Notes: a model not told the origin generated them from the sequence alone. Shown: positions 1 through 8,666, counted from the stretch's first letter. The stretch is 64,000 bases of DNA from Paraburkholderia azotifigens (GCF_007995085.1 NZ_VOQS01000003.1:2542001-2606000); one strand, 5' to 3'. Made by a program: numbers and translations.

Positions 1-1
1 T

Positions 2-442
2 CTGATGACGGTGTGCGTCGAAGCGGGCCTTGGGCTGGACGCGGCCATGCAGCGCGTCGCCGAGGAGATCGGCGTGAAGAGCCACGCGCTCAAGGAAGAA
101 TTCGAACTCATGCTGCTCGAACTGCGCGCGGGCTCGGCGCGCGAGAAGGCACTGCGCAATCTTGCGCTGCGCACGGGCGTCGAGGACATCGACACCCTCA
201 CGTCGATGCTGATCCAGGCGGACCGTTTCGGCACGAGCGTCGGCGATTCGCTGCGCGTGTTCATCGACGCGCTGCGCACCAAGCGCCGTCTGCGTGCCGA
301 GGAACAGGCCGCGAAGATCGCGCTGAAGCTGCTGTTTCCGCTGATGTTCTGCATCTTCCCGACGCTGATCATCGTGCTGATCGGGCCCGCGGCGATGCAG
401 GTCGCGCACCAGCTGCTGCCCACGATGAGCGGCATGCACTGA
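2..442 (+). CDS. tadC: TadC-like type II secretion F-domain protein, C-terminal part
   Basis: The reading frame is open from the left edge, so the gene starts outside the window; about 146 codons are visible. The protein carries the second half of a T2SSF/GspF domain: a helical cytoplasmic segment with an ETLTSML-like stretch (IDTLTSMLIQADRFGTSV), an RAEEQAAK segment, then a terminal hydrophobic helix (LLFPLMFCIFPTLIIVLIG). This is the layout of TadC, an inner-membrane platform protein of Tad/Flp pilus assembly that works with the TadA ATPase and TadB. A decayed TadE-like pseudopilin gene follows 21 bp later, which fits the last part of a tad operon. The family is clear; TadC rather than TadB is inferred from position and length. 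Confidence 0.82.
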   Translation: MMTVCVEAGLGLDAAMQRVAEEIGVKSHALKEEFELMLLELRAGSAREKALRNLALRTGVEDIDTLTSMLIQADRFGTSVGDSLRVFIDALRTKRRLRAEEQAAKIALKLLFPLMFCIFPTLIIVLIGPAAMQVAHQLLPTMSGMH

Positions 443-463
443 ACCGGCGTCAGGAGCGACACG

Positions 464-992
464 ATGACGACCACACGTGCTCGTTCGCGCGTGCCGTCAC
501 GCAGGCGCAGCGGCCGCGCGCGCAGCGGCCGCCTGCAGGCGGGTGTCGCGGCCATCGAATTCGCGCTGATCGCGCCCGTGCTGTTCTTTCTGCTGTGCAT
601 GGTCATGGACCTCGGCGCCGCGCTGTGGGTGAACCTGACGATGCAATAAGCGGTGCGCGAAGGCGCGCGTTACGCGGTCGCGGGGCAAACGGGACTCGAT
701 CCGAACCAGTCGAAGCCGCAGCGCTATGTCGCCGTGATCGAGGCCAGGGCGCGCGCCGAAGGGATCTACGTGTTCGCACTCGGCTACGGCCCGTCGTTGC
801 TGACGAAGAGGGCGCGGGCAGCGGCGAGGTCGGCCAGGACATTCTCAAATGCATCGCCAACGTCGCCGATGGCCCGAGCGCCGCTACGACTCGAAGCAGC
901 CCGTCGGCGTGTATGGCTACGCGGCCACGATCAACGACATCAAGCCGTGCTACGCGCAACTCGCGTCCGCCATTCTGCGCATCGCGAAGTAA
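464..992 (+). pseudogene. Decayed TadE-like pseudopilin gene
   Basis: The N-terminus is a typical TadE-like start: a basic leader followed by GVAAIEFALIAPVLFFLL, the hydrophobic helix of TadE/TadG pseudopilins. The frame is broken three times. A TAA stop at 647-649 sits where family members continue straight into AVREGARYAV, which is intact in the same frame immediately after. Around 800-815 the family-like sequence moves to a second frame (GSGEVGQDILKCIANVADG), and around 870-885 it moves to a third frame (QPVGVYGYAATINDIK, ending at 990-992). One TAA in place of a Tyr codon plus two indels indicates loss of function, unless these are assembly errors. A functional product would be a minor pseudopilin of the Tad secretion system. 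Confidence 0.8.
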
Positions 993-1169
993 GCAGGCAG
1001 TACGTGCGGGCGACTCGGCACTGACCGGCAACGGCGTGCCTTGAAGTGCGCGCGAAATAAAGGTGCGCTATCGTGTGACTGCTTGCGGCTGTGGTTTCGC
1101 CAGAGGTTTCGCCTCGGCACGCGCCGCAAGTTTCCAGTCGAACGCTTCGTTTCTCAACGGAGAAGCACG

Positions 1170-2465
1170 ATGAGAAGCACGATGGTCAAGAAGACTGCGG
1201 TGCACGCGGCGGCGCATTCCGCGCAGGCTTCGCGCGCGTCCACGCGGCCCCGCAAGGCAGAAGACGCGCGCGCCGCCGCGCATCCCGACATCGATGCGCA
1301 GGTCGTGCTCGTGCTGCAAGGCGGCGGCGCGCTGGGCGCGTATCAGGCGGGCGTGTTCGAAGCGCTGCACGACGCCGGGATCGAACCGGACTGGGTGATC
1401 GGCACGTCGATTGGCGCGATCAACGGCGCGATCATCGCGGGCAACCGGCCTGCCGAGCGCATGGAGCGCTTGCGCACGTTCTGGGATCGCGTGACATGGA
1501 CGGGCTATCAGGCGCCGAACTGGCTCGCGGCCTGCGCGCCCGGTTGCGCCGCGTTCGGACTGCCCGCCAGTCTTGCCGCCGCGCTTGCCACCGCATGGGC
1601 CCCATGGATTCCCGGCTACGAGCAATGGCTGCGCAACCTGTCGATCATGTCGCAAGGCTTGCCCGCGTTCTTCACGCCGCGCGCCGATGCATGGCTCGCG
1701 CTGCAAACGCCCGTCGGCATCGAACAGGCTGCGTTCTATCACACCGAGCCGCTGCGCGAGACGCTTGGTGCGCTGATCGACTTCGACTATCTGAACGGCA
1801 AGGAAACGCGGCTCACGGTCGGCACGGTCGGCGTGGGCAGCGGGCAGATGCGCTATTTCACCAACCGCGACGAGCCGCTCGACGTCGGGCATGTGATGGC
1901 GTCGGCGGCGTTTCCGCCGGGCTTTCCATCGGTGCGAATCGACGGCGAAGCATACTGGGACGGGGGCATCTATTCGAATACGCCGCTCGAAGCCGTCCTC
2001 GACGACCGGCCGCGGCATAGCTCCGTGATCTTCACCGTGCAGCTGTGGCCCGCGCATGGCGCCGAGCCTACCTCGATACACGAGGCGATGAGCCGTCAGC
2101 GCGACATCCAGTATTCGAGCCGCGCCGAGAGCCATCTCGAACGGCAGCGGCAGATTCACCGGCTGCGGCATGTGATCCGCGAACTCGGCAAGCACCTGCC
2201 CGACGACGAGCGCGAGTCGGCCGCTGTCAAGGAGCTGCTGAACTGGGGCTGCGGCACGACGATGCAGGTGATCGAACTCGATGCGCCGAGCTTCGGTCGC
2301 GACGATCTGCACAAGGACATCGACTTTTCGACGGATGGCATCCGCCGGCGCTGGGACGCGGGTTATGCCGACGCGCAACGGATGATCGAACGTGCGCCGT
2401 GGCGCGCCGAGCCGGACCCGATGGAAGGCATCGCGATCCATCGCTCGGATCCCGAGGCCGGGTAA
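1170..2465 (+). CDS. Patatin-like phospholipase family protein
   Basis: The 431-residue protein has the full catalytic set of bacterial patatins: a glycine-rich oxyanion loop at about residues 51-57 (GGGALGAY), the nucleophile elbow GTSIG with Ser80, and the dyad aspartate in WDGG at about residue 264. These Ser-Asp dyad enzymes hydrolyse acyl ester bonds in phospholipids or other lipids. The C-terminal third (after about residue 300) is the extension seen in the DUF3734 group of patatins. The first 40 residues are Ala/Arg-rich and low complexity. I chose ATG 1170 because a GGAG lies 8-10 bases before it; a second ATG 12 bases later is possible, and the frame is open upstream. No neighbour suggests a specific substrate. 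Confidence 0.88.
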   Translation: MRSTMVKKTAVHAAAHSAQASRASTRPRKAEDARAAAHPDIDAQVVLVLQGGGALGAYQAGVFEALHDAGIEPDWVIGTSIGAINGAIIAGNRPAERMERLRTFWDRVTWTGYQAPNWLAACAPGCAAFGLPASLAAALATAWAPWIPGYEQWLRNLSIMSQGLPAFFTPRADAWLALQTPVGIEQAAFYHTEPLRETLGALIDFDYLNGKETRLTVGTVGVGSGQMRYFTNRDEPLDVGHVMASAAFPPGFPSVRIDGEAYWDGGIYSNTPLEAVLDDRPRHSSVIFTVQLWPAHGAEPTSIHEAMSRQRDIQYSSRAESHLERQRQIHRLRHVIRELGKHLPDDERESAAVKELLNWGCGTTMQVIELDAPSFGRDDLHKDIDFSTDGIRRRWDAGYADAQRMIERAPWRAEPDPMEGIAIHRSDPEAG

Positions 2466-2670
2466 TGCGGCGACACGACTGAACGATTGCGCGATCGCGC
2501 GAGCGTGTTGTACCTTGCCTGCATGTCATTGACGTTGCTTCGGCGCGTTGCTTCGGCGCGTTGCGCCGGCGTGCCGGATTGCGCGGCATGATCGGACGTT
2601 GATTGACGTTGATCGGACTTTATTACGGCGGCAGCCGATTGCAGGTAAAAACGGGGCGCACAAGAACGAC

Positions 2671-3144
2671 ATGACTCATCCCAATGCGGCATTGATCGAG
2701 CGATTCTACGAAGCATTCCAGCGGCGCGATGTCGAGACGATGGCGGCGTGCTACGCGCCCGACGTCACGTTTAGCGATCCCGTCTTCACGGAGCTGCACG
2801 GCGACGAAGTGAGCGACATGTGGCGCATGCTGGTGTCGCGCGCGCAGGAGTTCACGCTCGCGTTCAGCCATGTCACGGCCGACGACGAACACGGCAGCGC
2901 GCATTGGGTCGCGAGTTATGTGTTCAGCCAGACGGGCCGGTCCGTCGTCAATCAGATCGACGCGCGCTTCGTGTTCCGCGACGGCTTGATCGTCGAGCAC
3001 CGCGACCGTTTCGATCTGTGGCGCTGGGCTAGTCAGGCGTTGGGCGCAAAGGGCGCGCTGCTCGGCTGGACGCCGTTCGTGCAGGGCGCGATTCGCGAGC
3101 AGGCGAAACGCGGGCTCGCTGCGTGGCGCGCAAGAACGGCATGA
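2671..3144 (+). CDS. NTF2-like (SnoaL/ketosteroid isomerase fold) protein
   Basis: A 157-residue protein with the pattern of small alpha+beta NTF2-like folds: an N-terminal helix (NAALIERFYEAFQRRD), then CYAPDVTFSDPVF, a helix, and beta strands ending in RFVFRDGLIVEHRDRFDLWRW. The long C-terminal stretch (residues 125-157) is a tail seen in some proteobacterial relatives. Members bind small hydrophobic ligands or act as isomerases or dehydratases; no substrate can be inferred. ATG 2671 is the start that leaves an exact family N-terminus; the frame is open upstream but contains nothing family-like. The gene lies between the patatin and a dioxygenase on the same strand, with gaps of about 205 and 63 bp. 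Confidence 0.75.
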   Translation: MTHPNAALIERFYEAFQRRDVETMAACYAPDVTFSDPVFTELHGDEVSDMWRMLVSRAQEFTLAFSHVTADDEHGSAHWVASYVFSQTGRSVVNQIDARFVFRDGLIVEHRDRFDLWRWASQALGAKGALLGWTPFVQGAIREQAKRGLAAWRARTA

Positions 3145-3207
3145 GCTCGGCATGAGCGGGACGTAAGCGGGCGTAAGCGGGCACGGCAACGAAGCAGCGA
3201 GGGTGTG

Positions 3208-4092
3208 ATGCGCGAAGTGGATGCGGCATGGCAGGAATGGCTCACGACGAACGTGAGCCGCGGGTGCACGCCCGAGTCGATGGTCGAGGCGATGGTGCAG
3301 GCGGGTTTCGAGGCCGACGCGGCGGGCGAGATCGTGCGCCGCGCTTCATCGGAGCAACGCGCGGAAAACCGCGCGGAGACGGGCACGCAGGCGGCCGTCA
3401 TCGACAAGCCGACGGAAGACGAAACGCGTGCCTATCACTACGATGCGTGTCCCGTCGCGGCGGGCAACACGGTACGCGCGCACGACCGCGACGTCGCCGT
3501 TCGCGTGCGCTTCGAACGCCCGCAGGCGATCGTGTTCGACGACGTGCTGTCGCGCGACGAATGCGACGAGCTGATCGAGCGCGCACGGCATCGGCTGAAA
3601 CGCTCGACCACCGTCAATCCCGAGAACGGCCGCGAGGATGTGATCCAGCTGCGCACCAGCGAAGGCTTCTGGTTCCAGCGCTGCGAGGACGCGTTCATCG
3701 AGCGGCTGGACCGCCGTATCTCCGCCCTGATGAACTGGCCGCTCGAGCATGGCGAAGGGTTGCAGATTCTGCACTACACGAAAGGCGGCGAATACCGTCC
3801 GCACTTCGATTACTTTCCGCCCGGCCAGGGTGGCAGCCTGCTGCATACGTCGCGCGGCGGCCAGCGTGTGGCGACGCTGATCGTCTATCTGAGCGACGTC
3901 GATGGCGGCGGGGAAACCGTCTTTCCGGATGCGGGGCTCGCGGTGATGGCGCGGCAAGGCGGCGCAATCTACTTCCGCTACATGAACGGGCGACGGCAGC
4001 TCGATCCGCTGACGCTGCACGGCGGCGCACCTGTCACGAGCGGCGAGAAATGGATCATGACGAAGTGGATGCGCGAGCGGCCTTACGTTTAG
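3208..4092 (+). CDS. 2OG-Fe(II) oxygenase, prolyl 4-hydroxylase-like
   Basis: The 294-residue protein ends in a P4Hc-type dioxygenase domain. The iron ligands are visible as H199-x-D201 in EYRPHFDYF and the distal H271 in LHGGAP; K281 in GEKWIMTKW is the 2-oxoglutarate-binding lysine. The preceding region (residues 105-190) contains the usual DDVLSRDECDELI helix and LRTSEGFW strand. The first 100 residues form a separate helical N-terminal part with no motif I recognise. Such enzymes hydroxylate prolyl or other protein residues using O2 and 2-oxoglutarate. ATG 3208 has a GAGGG ribosome site close in front; GTG 3205 directly before it is possible. The substrate is unknown. Confidence 0.87.
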   Translation: MREVDAAWQEWLTTNVSRGCTPESMVEAMVQAGFEADAAGEIVRRASSEQRAENRAETGTQAAVIDKPTEDETRAYHYDACPVAAGNTVRAHDRDVAVRVRFERPQAIVFDDVLSRDECDELIERARHRLKRSTTVNPENGREDVIQLRTSEGFWFQRCEDAFIERLDRRISALMNWPLEHGEGLQILHYTKGGEYRPHFDYFPPGQGGSLLHTSRGGQRVATLIVYLSDVDGGGETVFPDAGLAVMARQGGAIYFRYMNGRRQLDPLTLHGGAPVTSGEKWIMTKWMRERPYV

Positions 4093-4251
4093 CGCTAACC
4101 CCGGACGGCGTGTCGACCGTCAGGCGATGCGAAATGGTTGCAGGTATGGCAAGTGCTGCAAGACGGCCAGCGTATCGATGGGCCGTTTCAAATGCCCCCT
4201 GCGCCGACGCATCGACCTCCTGACGGGAACAAGACACAAAGGGGACCACCC

Positions 4252-4461
4252 ATGGACAACTATCAACTGGAAAGCGAACTCCAGCATCTGGAGCGCGTGT
4301 TCAAAAACATCTCTGCGGAACACCGTTTTCCGCTTTCATACTGGCGCAACCGGCTCAACGCGGTCATGGCGGCGCGGCTCGTGCCCTCGCAGCTGACGCG
4401 CGCGCGCAAGCTGGACGAACAGCTGCGGGTGCTCGAAATGCGCGCGCCGGCGGTGGGCTGA
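4252..4461 (+). CDS. Small hypothetical protein, helical
   Basis: A 69-residue protein starting MDNYQLESELQHLERVF, with an AAAGGGG ribosome-binding site eight bases before the ATG. It is helical and charged, without signal peptide or membrane segment (central part FPLSYWRNRLNAVMAARL). The good ribosome site and GC-rich third positions support a real gene. It stands alone between the dioxygenase and the CsbD gene. I do not recognise a functional family; it resembles small conserved Burkholderia proteins of unknown role. Confidence 0.6.
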   Translation: MDNYQLESELQHLERVFKNISAEHRFPLSYWRNRLNAVMAARLVPSQLTRARKLDEQLRVLEMRAPAVG

Positions 4462-4577
4462 CCGCGAGGCTGACTGCGCGCTTCACTTCACGATGACTGC
4501 GTGAGCCAGGCACAGCGAATGCTCGGATCTGATCGACTGACGCAACCGTGCGTCGGCGTAACCAGACGGAGTCAGCC

Positions 4578-4778
4578 ATGAACAAGGATCAAGTGAAGGG
4601 CACTGCCGAGAAGATGAAGGGCAAGGTCAACGAGGCCGTCGGCAAGGCAACGGGCAACCGCAGCCAGGAATTGAAGGGCGACGTGCAGCAGGGCGCCGGC
4701 GAAATGCAGAAATCCTACGGCGACGCGAAGGAAGCCGCCAAGGACGTCGAACGCGAAAACCGCAAGCATCATCACTGA
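4578..4778 (+). CDS. CsbD family stress-response protein
   Basis: A 66-residue, highly hydrophilic protein beginning MNKDQVKGTAEKMKGKVNEA, the CsbD signature, with repeated K/G/A/E blocks (KGKVNEAVGKATGN, ELKGDVQQGAGEM) and a His-rich end. CsbD-like proteins are small, abundant, probably partly disordered proteins induced by general stress or stationary phase; their biochemical role is not settled. An ACGGAG lies eight bases upstream of the ATG. A strong hairpin follows at 4855-4876, so the gene is probably monocistronic. Confidence 0.9.
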   Translation: MNKDQVKGTAEKMKGKVNEAVGKATGNRSQELKGDVQQGAGEMQKSYGDAKEAAKDVERENRKHHH

Positions 4779-4854
4779 TCAGACGGCGCACAGAGTAGAG
4801 CCGCCCGGCGGTTCGATCACAGGGAGCGTATAAACCAGACGGGCAAAGCCCGCA

Positions 4855-4876
4855 GGGCCGCGTTGCGACGCGGCCC
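4855..4876 (+). terminator. Hairpin terminator after the csbD-like gene
   Basis: A perfect 9-bp GC-rich stem (GGGCCGCGT / ACGCGGCCC) with a 4-base loop TGCG, followed by GTTTCATTTG. The T-rich tail is short and interrupted, but position 77 bp after the csbD-like stop codon and the perfect stem fit a Rho-independent terminator. Confidence 0.65.
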
Positions 4877-4976
4877 GTTTCATTTGATGTTGTCTTCGAT
4901 GCGTGCGGCGCAGGCGATCCGTTGCGCGCGCAGCCATTAGAATGAGCGGTCCATTCATCCTGCACTGGAACCTTGC

Positions 4977-5654
4977 GTGCCTTCTCCGCTTTCCACGTCC
5001 AACCTTGATGTGCTTGCCGCGCTGCGCAGCGCGACGGGCAGCCGTCATGCGCTGATCGATTCGGCGATGCCGCTGTCAGCGGATGCACCGACCTTGCATG
5101 ACTATCGCTTGCATCTGCAACTGATTGCCGCGTGGCTCGCGCCGCTGGAGCGATGGCTTGCGCGCTTCGACGACGGCCCGCAGCATGCGTTGCCGTTTGT
5201 CGCGCGGATGCCGTTGATCGAAAGCGATCTCGCCGATCCTTCGTTGCGCGTGCGGAACGATACGTTCGACACGGTTGGAGACGACACTACGCCGTCCGAT
5301 GCCGGCGATGCCGCCTATCGATGGGGCGCGTGCTACGTGATCGAAGGATCGCAACTGGGCGGGACCGTGCTTTACCGGCGTTTGCGCGAGATGCTGGCGC
5401 CGCATCCGTTGCGCTATCTGAGCGGCGACATGAGCGGCGACATGAGCGGCGACGGCGTGCCGCCCGGGCCTCGCTGGAAAGTCTTCCTCGACGCGATGCG
5501 CCGGGACGTCCACGCGCCGCGCGATATCGCGCGTGCGTGCGACGGCGCAAGGGACGCGTTCGATCGTCTGCTGGCATTGATTCCGGCGACGCAGACGGTC
5601 GACATCAATGCCGACAGCGGCGCGCAGAAAGCACTCGGCGAGTTGCGCAGCTAA
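4977..5654 (+). CDS. bphO: Biliverdin-producing heme oxygenase, bacteriophytochrome type
   Basis: A 225-residue protein of the short bacterial heme oxygenase group. The proximal heme histidine is H24 in LRSATGSRHALIDSAM, and the distal helix region is GACYVIEGSQLGGTVLYRRL with the characteristic EGSxLGG loop. The enzyme opens heme to biliverdin IX-alpha, CO and iron. Its presence 3.8 kb from a bacteriophytochrome gene strongly suggests that it supplies the chromophore. The start is GTG 4977; no suitable ATG exists before the conserved helix. An in-frame 12-base repeat (5421-5453) gives SGDMSGDMSGD in the loop before the last helices, probably a slippage expansion. It is convergent with the response regulator that follows. 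Confidence 0.85.
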   Translation: MPSPLSTSNLDVLAALRSATGSRHALIDSAMPLSADAPTLHDYRLHLQLIAAWLAPLERWLARFDDGPQHALPFVARMPLIESDLADPSLRVRNDTFDTVGDDTTPSDAGDAAYRWGACYVIEGSQLGGTVLYRRLREMLAPHPLRYLSGDMSGDMSGDGVPPGPRWKVFLDAMRRDVHAPRDIARACDGARDAFDRLLALIPATQTVDINADSGAQKALGELRS

Positions 5655-5698
5655 CGCGGCTCTGCGCTTGCGCGCCATTCAGCGGTGTTCAACGGTGT

Positions 5699-6142
5699 TC
5701 AACTGAGGGACGCGTCGCCCGCGCCTTGCAGCGGTCCGGCTCCGCCAGGCGGCCGGCGCAGCAGCAGATCGACCTGGCCTAGCAGGGTCTCGCGCGCGAC
5801 TGGCTTGTGCAGCGTGCATTCGCAATCGAGATCGCCAGGAATGTCGGGCGAGGCGCTCCACAGGATCACGGGCATGCCGTCTAGGCCGGGATCGCTCTTG
5901 AGTCTGCGGCACACTTCGGCGCCGTCCATGCCCGGCATCATCAGATCCGTGATGACGAGCGCGGGGTGCACGCGTTGCGCCAGCTCGACGCCCTTGCGAG
6001 GCTCGAAGGCAGTGAGCACGTGAAAGCCCTCCAGTTCGAGCAGGAGAGCCCACGCGATCAGGAGGTCCGGCTCGTCGTCGATGAGCAGGATGGTGGGGAG
6101 GCGGCTGTCCGATAAGGCGTTCGAATCCATGTGTACAGGCAT
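5699..6142 (-). CDS. Single-domain response regulator (CheY-like)
   Basis: A 147-residue receiver domain with no output domain. The acidic pocket is IDDEPD (residues 21-26), the phospho-acceptor is D66 in LVITDLMMPGMDG, the switch residue is the serine of LWSAS, and the conserved lysine is in HKPVARE. Such proteins receive phosphate from a histidine kinase and act through protein contacts or as phosphate shuttles. It lies between bphO (convergent, 44 bp away) and a PAS histidine kinase read divergently, so that kinase is the likely partner. ATG 6142 is chosen; an in-frame ATG lies 12 bases further in. Confidence 0.88.
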   Translation of the reverse strand: MPVHMDSNALSDSRLPTILLIDDEPDLLIAWALLLELEGFHVLTAFEPRKGVELAQRVHPALVITDLMMPGMDGAEVCRRLKSDPGLDGMPVILWSASPDIPGDLDCECTLHKPVARETLLGQVDLLLRRPPGGAGPLQGAGDASLS

Positions 6143-6571
6143 TGCTTTTGCTCTCGCAGCCGGCTAGTTGGGTGCAGAGGGGGCAGGCGGGTAACTGACG
6201 AAAACGTCATCGTGAATTGGTTTTGCGGCACGCATGACCCGTGCCAATCGTATCGAAGGCACGACGCCGACATGTGCGCGCGGTCTTGCTCCGCGCGTCG
6301 CGGCATCACGGCCCATGAGCGGCCGCCAGGCGTGGCGGGGGTTCGCGGGAGATGGCGCGCAATGTGCGTCGCGCAACGGCGCGCATGGCGAGTGGATGCG
6401 GAATCGACCGCGTGTCGGAGCGAACCGGCGCGTCGTTGTAAGTTTAGGCGCGCTGCGCTGTCGATTTTTCCAGTCGCATGGCATGAGCGTGACATGAGCC
6501 GCGCATGAACACGGGCGCGAGTCGGCTGATGGCCGGATGGTTTCACTTCCTTTCGGGTAGACTGCAAGTCC
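6143..6571. promoter_or_regulatory. Divergent promoter region with a TGACG dyad
   Basis: This 429-bp interval separates the divergent response-regulator and histidine-kinase genes and holds no supported gene. The one clear element is a perfect dyad TGACG-AAAA-CGTCA at 6196-6209, 54 bp before the response-regulator start. It could be an operator, but the binding protein is unknown. I see no sigma-70 promoter good enough to place. Confidence 0.35.
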
Positions 6572-8206
6572 ATGGACAGACTAACCAGCCAACCGCGCGC
6601 CGCGTTGCCGGTCGACACCACGCAAGTGTTCGAACTGTTGCCGGATGCCTGGCTGATCCTCGACGAGCGTTTCGAAGTCGTGCTCGCCAACGCGCGTTAT
6701 CGCGCGATGCACGGCGTCACACTGGCCGACATTCGAGGCCGTTCCATCTACGACATCAACCAGTTTGGCTCGCAATCGCAACGCGAATTGCGGCGCAGCT
6801 GGCTCGATTCGATGCTGCCGGGACTCGCACCCGGCGAAAACCGTCTGTCTCCGTTGATCCGCTATGACACGCCGATGCCGAACGCGAGCGACGGCGAGCT
6901 GACGCCACGCTACTGGCAGGTGCGCACGTCGACGATCGACGGTGGCGGAGGGCGCGCGTCGATGATCGCCATGTGCGTGATGGATGTCAGCGATTCGATT
7001 GCCGTGACCGAGCGCGATCAGCGCGAGCGCGCGAAGCTGCGTTCGCAGGCGCGCCTGCGTCAGGTGCTGGTCGACGAGGCGAATGCGGAGCTGCGCGTGC
7101 ACCGCGAGCAGTTGCGCCAGGCGCTGGAGTTTGCGCATGTCGGCGCGTGGGAACTGGATCCCGCGACGGGGGCGATCGAGGGCACCGAGCAGTGCAAGGT
7201 GAATCTCGGTGTCGCGCCATCGGATGTATTGACGCAGACGCTGTTGTTCGACGAACTGGTCGACGAAGCCGATCGCGTGCGCGTGAACGAGGCGATGAGT
7301 CGGGCGCTTGCACAGCGCGAGCATTTCGAGGTGGAGTTCCGCGTCACCTGGCCGGACCGCTCGGTGCACTGGATTCTGCTGCGCGGCCTTGGCCGTTATC
7401 AACCGGCTGATACGCTGAACGCGATCGTCGGTTTTACGCTCGATATCACGTCGCGCAAGGAGGCCGAACTCGAGCAGCGTGCGATTGCCGAGTCTGAGAA
7501 GCGCGCGCGGGAGCATAGCGACGAAGTGGCGCGCGCGATGGATCATTTCGTCACGGCCGTGAGTCACGAATTGCGTTCGCCGCTTGGTGCGATTTTGTCG
7601 TGGACGACGCTATTGCAGCGCGCGGCCGATCCTTCACATGTCGTGCGCGCGGCGGGGGTGATCGAGCGCAATGCGCATCAGTTGTCGCATATGGTCGATG
7701 ATCTGCTCGACAGCGGCGCGATTGCGACGGGCAAGCTCTCGGTGAGCCTGGAGCCTGTCGATCTTGGCGCGCTGGCCGGCAACGTGGCCGAGGATATCCG
7801 CATGACGGCGGAAACGAAGGGACTGCGGCTCGTGGTCGGCGAACTGGCGTCCTGTGTGGTGATGGCCGATCAAAGCCGGATGAAGCAGGTCGCGTGGAAT
7901 CTTTTATCGAATGCGGTGAAGTTTTGCGCGCAGGGCGAGGTTGAGATTAGTGTGACCGTTAAAGGTCAGCAGGTCGAGTTGATGGTGCGGGATACCGGGT
8001 GTGGGATCGAGCCCGATGGTTTGGCCCGCATCTTCGAGCGGTTTCGGCAGATTAATCCTGAAAGCGGTGGGCGCGTTGCAGGGCTTGGGCTCGGGCTTTG
8101 GCTTGTTAAGCATCTCGTTGATTTGCATCACGGGAGTGTGCGGGCTGAAAGCCCTGGGAGAGGGCTCGGGTCCTGGTTTATTGTGACGTTGCCGGTTTAT
8201 CGGTGA
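6572..8206 (+). CDS. PAS-domain sensor histidine kinase
   Basis: A 544-residue soluble kinase with no membrane segments. Order: PAS domain (about 15-150, FELLPDAWLILDERFEVVLAN), coiled-coil linker (about 155-190, REQLRQALEFA), second PAS/PAC domain (about 190-300, ending IVGFTLDITSRKEAE), HisKA domain with the phosphorylated His in VTAVSHELRSPLGAIL (about residue 332), and an HATPase_c domain with N-box NLLSNAVKF, G1 box DTGCGIEPDG and G2 box GLGLGLWLVKHL. It autophosphorylates and passes phosphate to a response regulator, probably the divergent neighbour or the one beside bphP. Its stop codon lies inside the inverted-repeat element that follows. Confidence 0.92.
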   Translation: MDRLTSQPRAALPVDTTQVFELLPDAWLILDERFEVVLANARYRAMHGVTLADIRGRSIYDINQFGSQSQRELRRSWLDSMLPGLAPGENRLSPLIRYDTPMPNASDGELTPRYWQVRTSTIDGGGGRASMIAMCVMDVSDSIAVTERDQRERAKLRSQARLRQVLVDEANAELRVHREQLRQALEFAHVGAWELDPATGAIEGTEQCKVNLGVAPSDVLTQTLLFDELVDEADRVRVNEAMSRALAQREHFEVEFRVTWPDRSVHWILLRGLGRYQPADTLNAIVGFTLDITSRKEAELEQRAIAESEKRAREHSDEVARAMDHFVTAVSHELRSPLGAILSWTTLLQRAADPSHVVRAAGVIERNAHQLSHMVDDLLDSGAIATGKLSVSLEPVDLGALAGNVAEDIRMTAETKGLRLVVGELASCVVMADQSRMKQVAWNLLSNAVKFCAQGEVEISVTVKGQQVELMVRDTGCGIEPDGLARIFERFRQINPESGGRVAGLGLGLWLVKHLVDLHHGSVRAESPGRGLGSWFIVTLPVYR

Positions 8207-8466
8207 TTTTTTTGTCTGCGACGCTAGTCGCCATTTTTGTTTTTTTGCTTTTTGTTTTTTTGCTTTTCGCTGGGGGGCGTCCGCGAATTCGTATCGGTGC
8301 TTCACGCGTTGCCCCTGTGCGGGGCGGCACTTACTTTCTTTGCCGCCGCAAAGAAAGTAAGCAAAGAAAGCGGGCTAACACCGCCAGTTCTGGTAGTTGC
8401 CTGCGGGCCCCCAACGGGTCCCGCACTCCACACGACATCGCACTGTCTGACGCCCGTTGCCAGCGT
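8198..8466 (+). repeat. Left arm of a large imperfect inverted repeat
   Basis: This arm is the imperfect reverse complement of 8732-8997. Shared blocks include TATCGGTGA with the stop codon, GTCTGCGACGCTAGTCGC, a T-rich stretch, CGTATCGGTGCTTCACGCGTT, GCCCCTGTGCGGGGC, a hairpin at 8330-8361, and GCGGGCCCCCAACGGGTCCC. The hairpin has a 14-bp perfect stem and loop CGCC. The GCCCC/GGGGC block just before it can form a second stem. Because the arm starts at the last three codons of the kinase gene, the transcript would end within it; a transcription-termination or RNA-end role is inferred. No coding potential is convincing. Confidence 0.8.
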
Positions 8467-8530
8467 ACTAACTCACGCCTCACCTACTTCACACTCCCGT
8501 GCCACAGGCCGCATTACCAGGAAGTCCACG

Positions 8531-8666
8531 GCCGCCCAGGTGGCAAACTGTGTGTAGGCTGTCGCGACGGAGATGCACCACTCCGGACTCAAAAGCGGGA
8601 TCGGTGTCGTAGGAGCGCCAACGCGTACGGCGCGACAGCCTACACACCGTTTGCCACCTGGGCGGC
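8531..8666. repeat. Inner 36-bp inverted repeat
   Basis: Positions 8531-8566 and 8631-8666 are reverse complements over 36 bases with a single mismatch, separated by 64 bases. The arms include GCCGCCCAGGTGGCAAAC and GTGTAGGCTGTCGCG. They lie between the two long outer arms, so the whole region from 8198 to 8997 is a nested palindrome. The spacer contains no gene I can support. The structure is directly visible; whether it is part of the same mobile or dispersed element as the outer arms is inference. Confidence 0.75.

Noticed and set aside
5683..5702. Tandem CGGTGTTCAA repeat
   Set aside because: Only two copies at the end of a gene; probably slippage without function.
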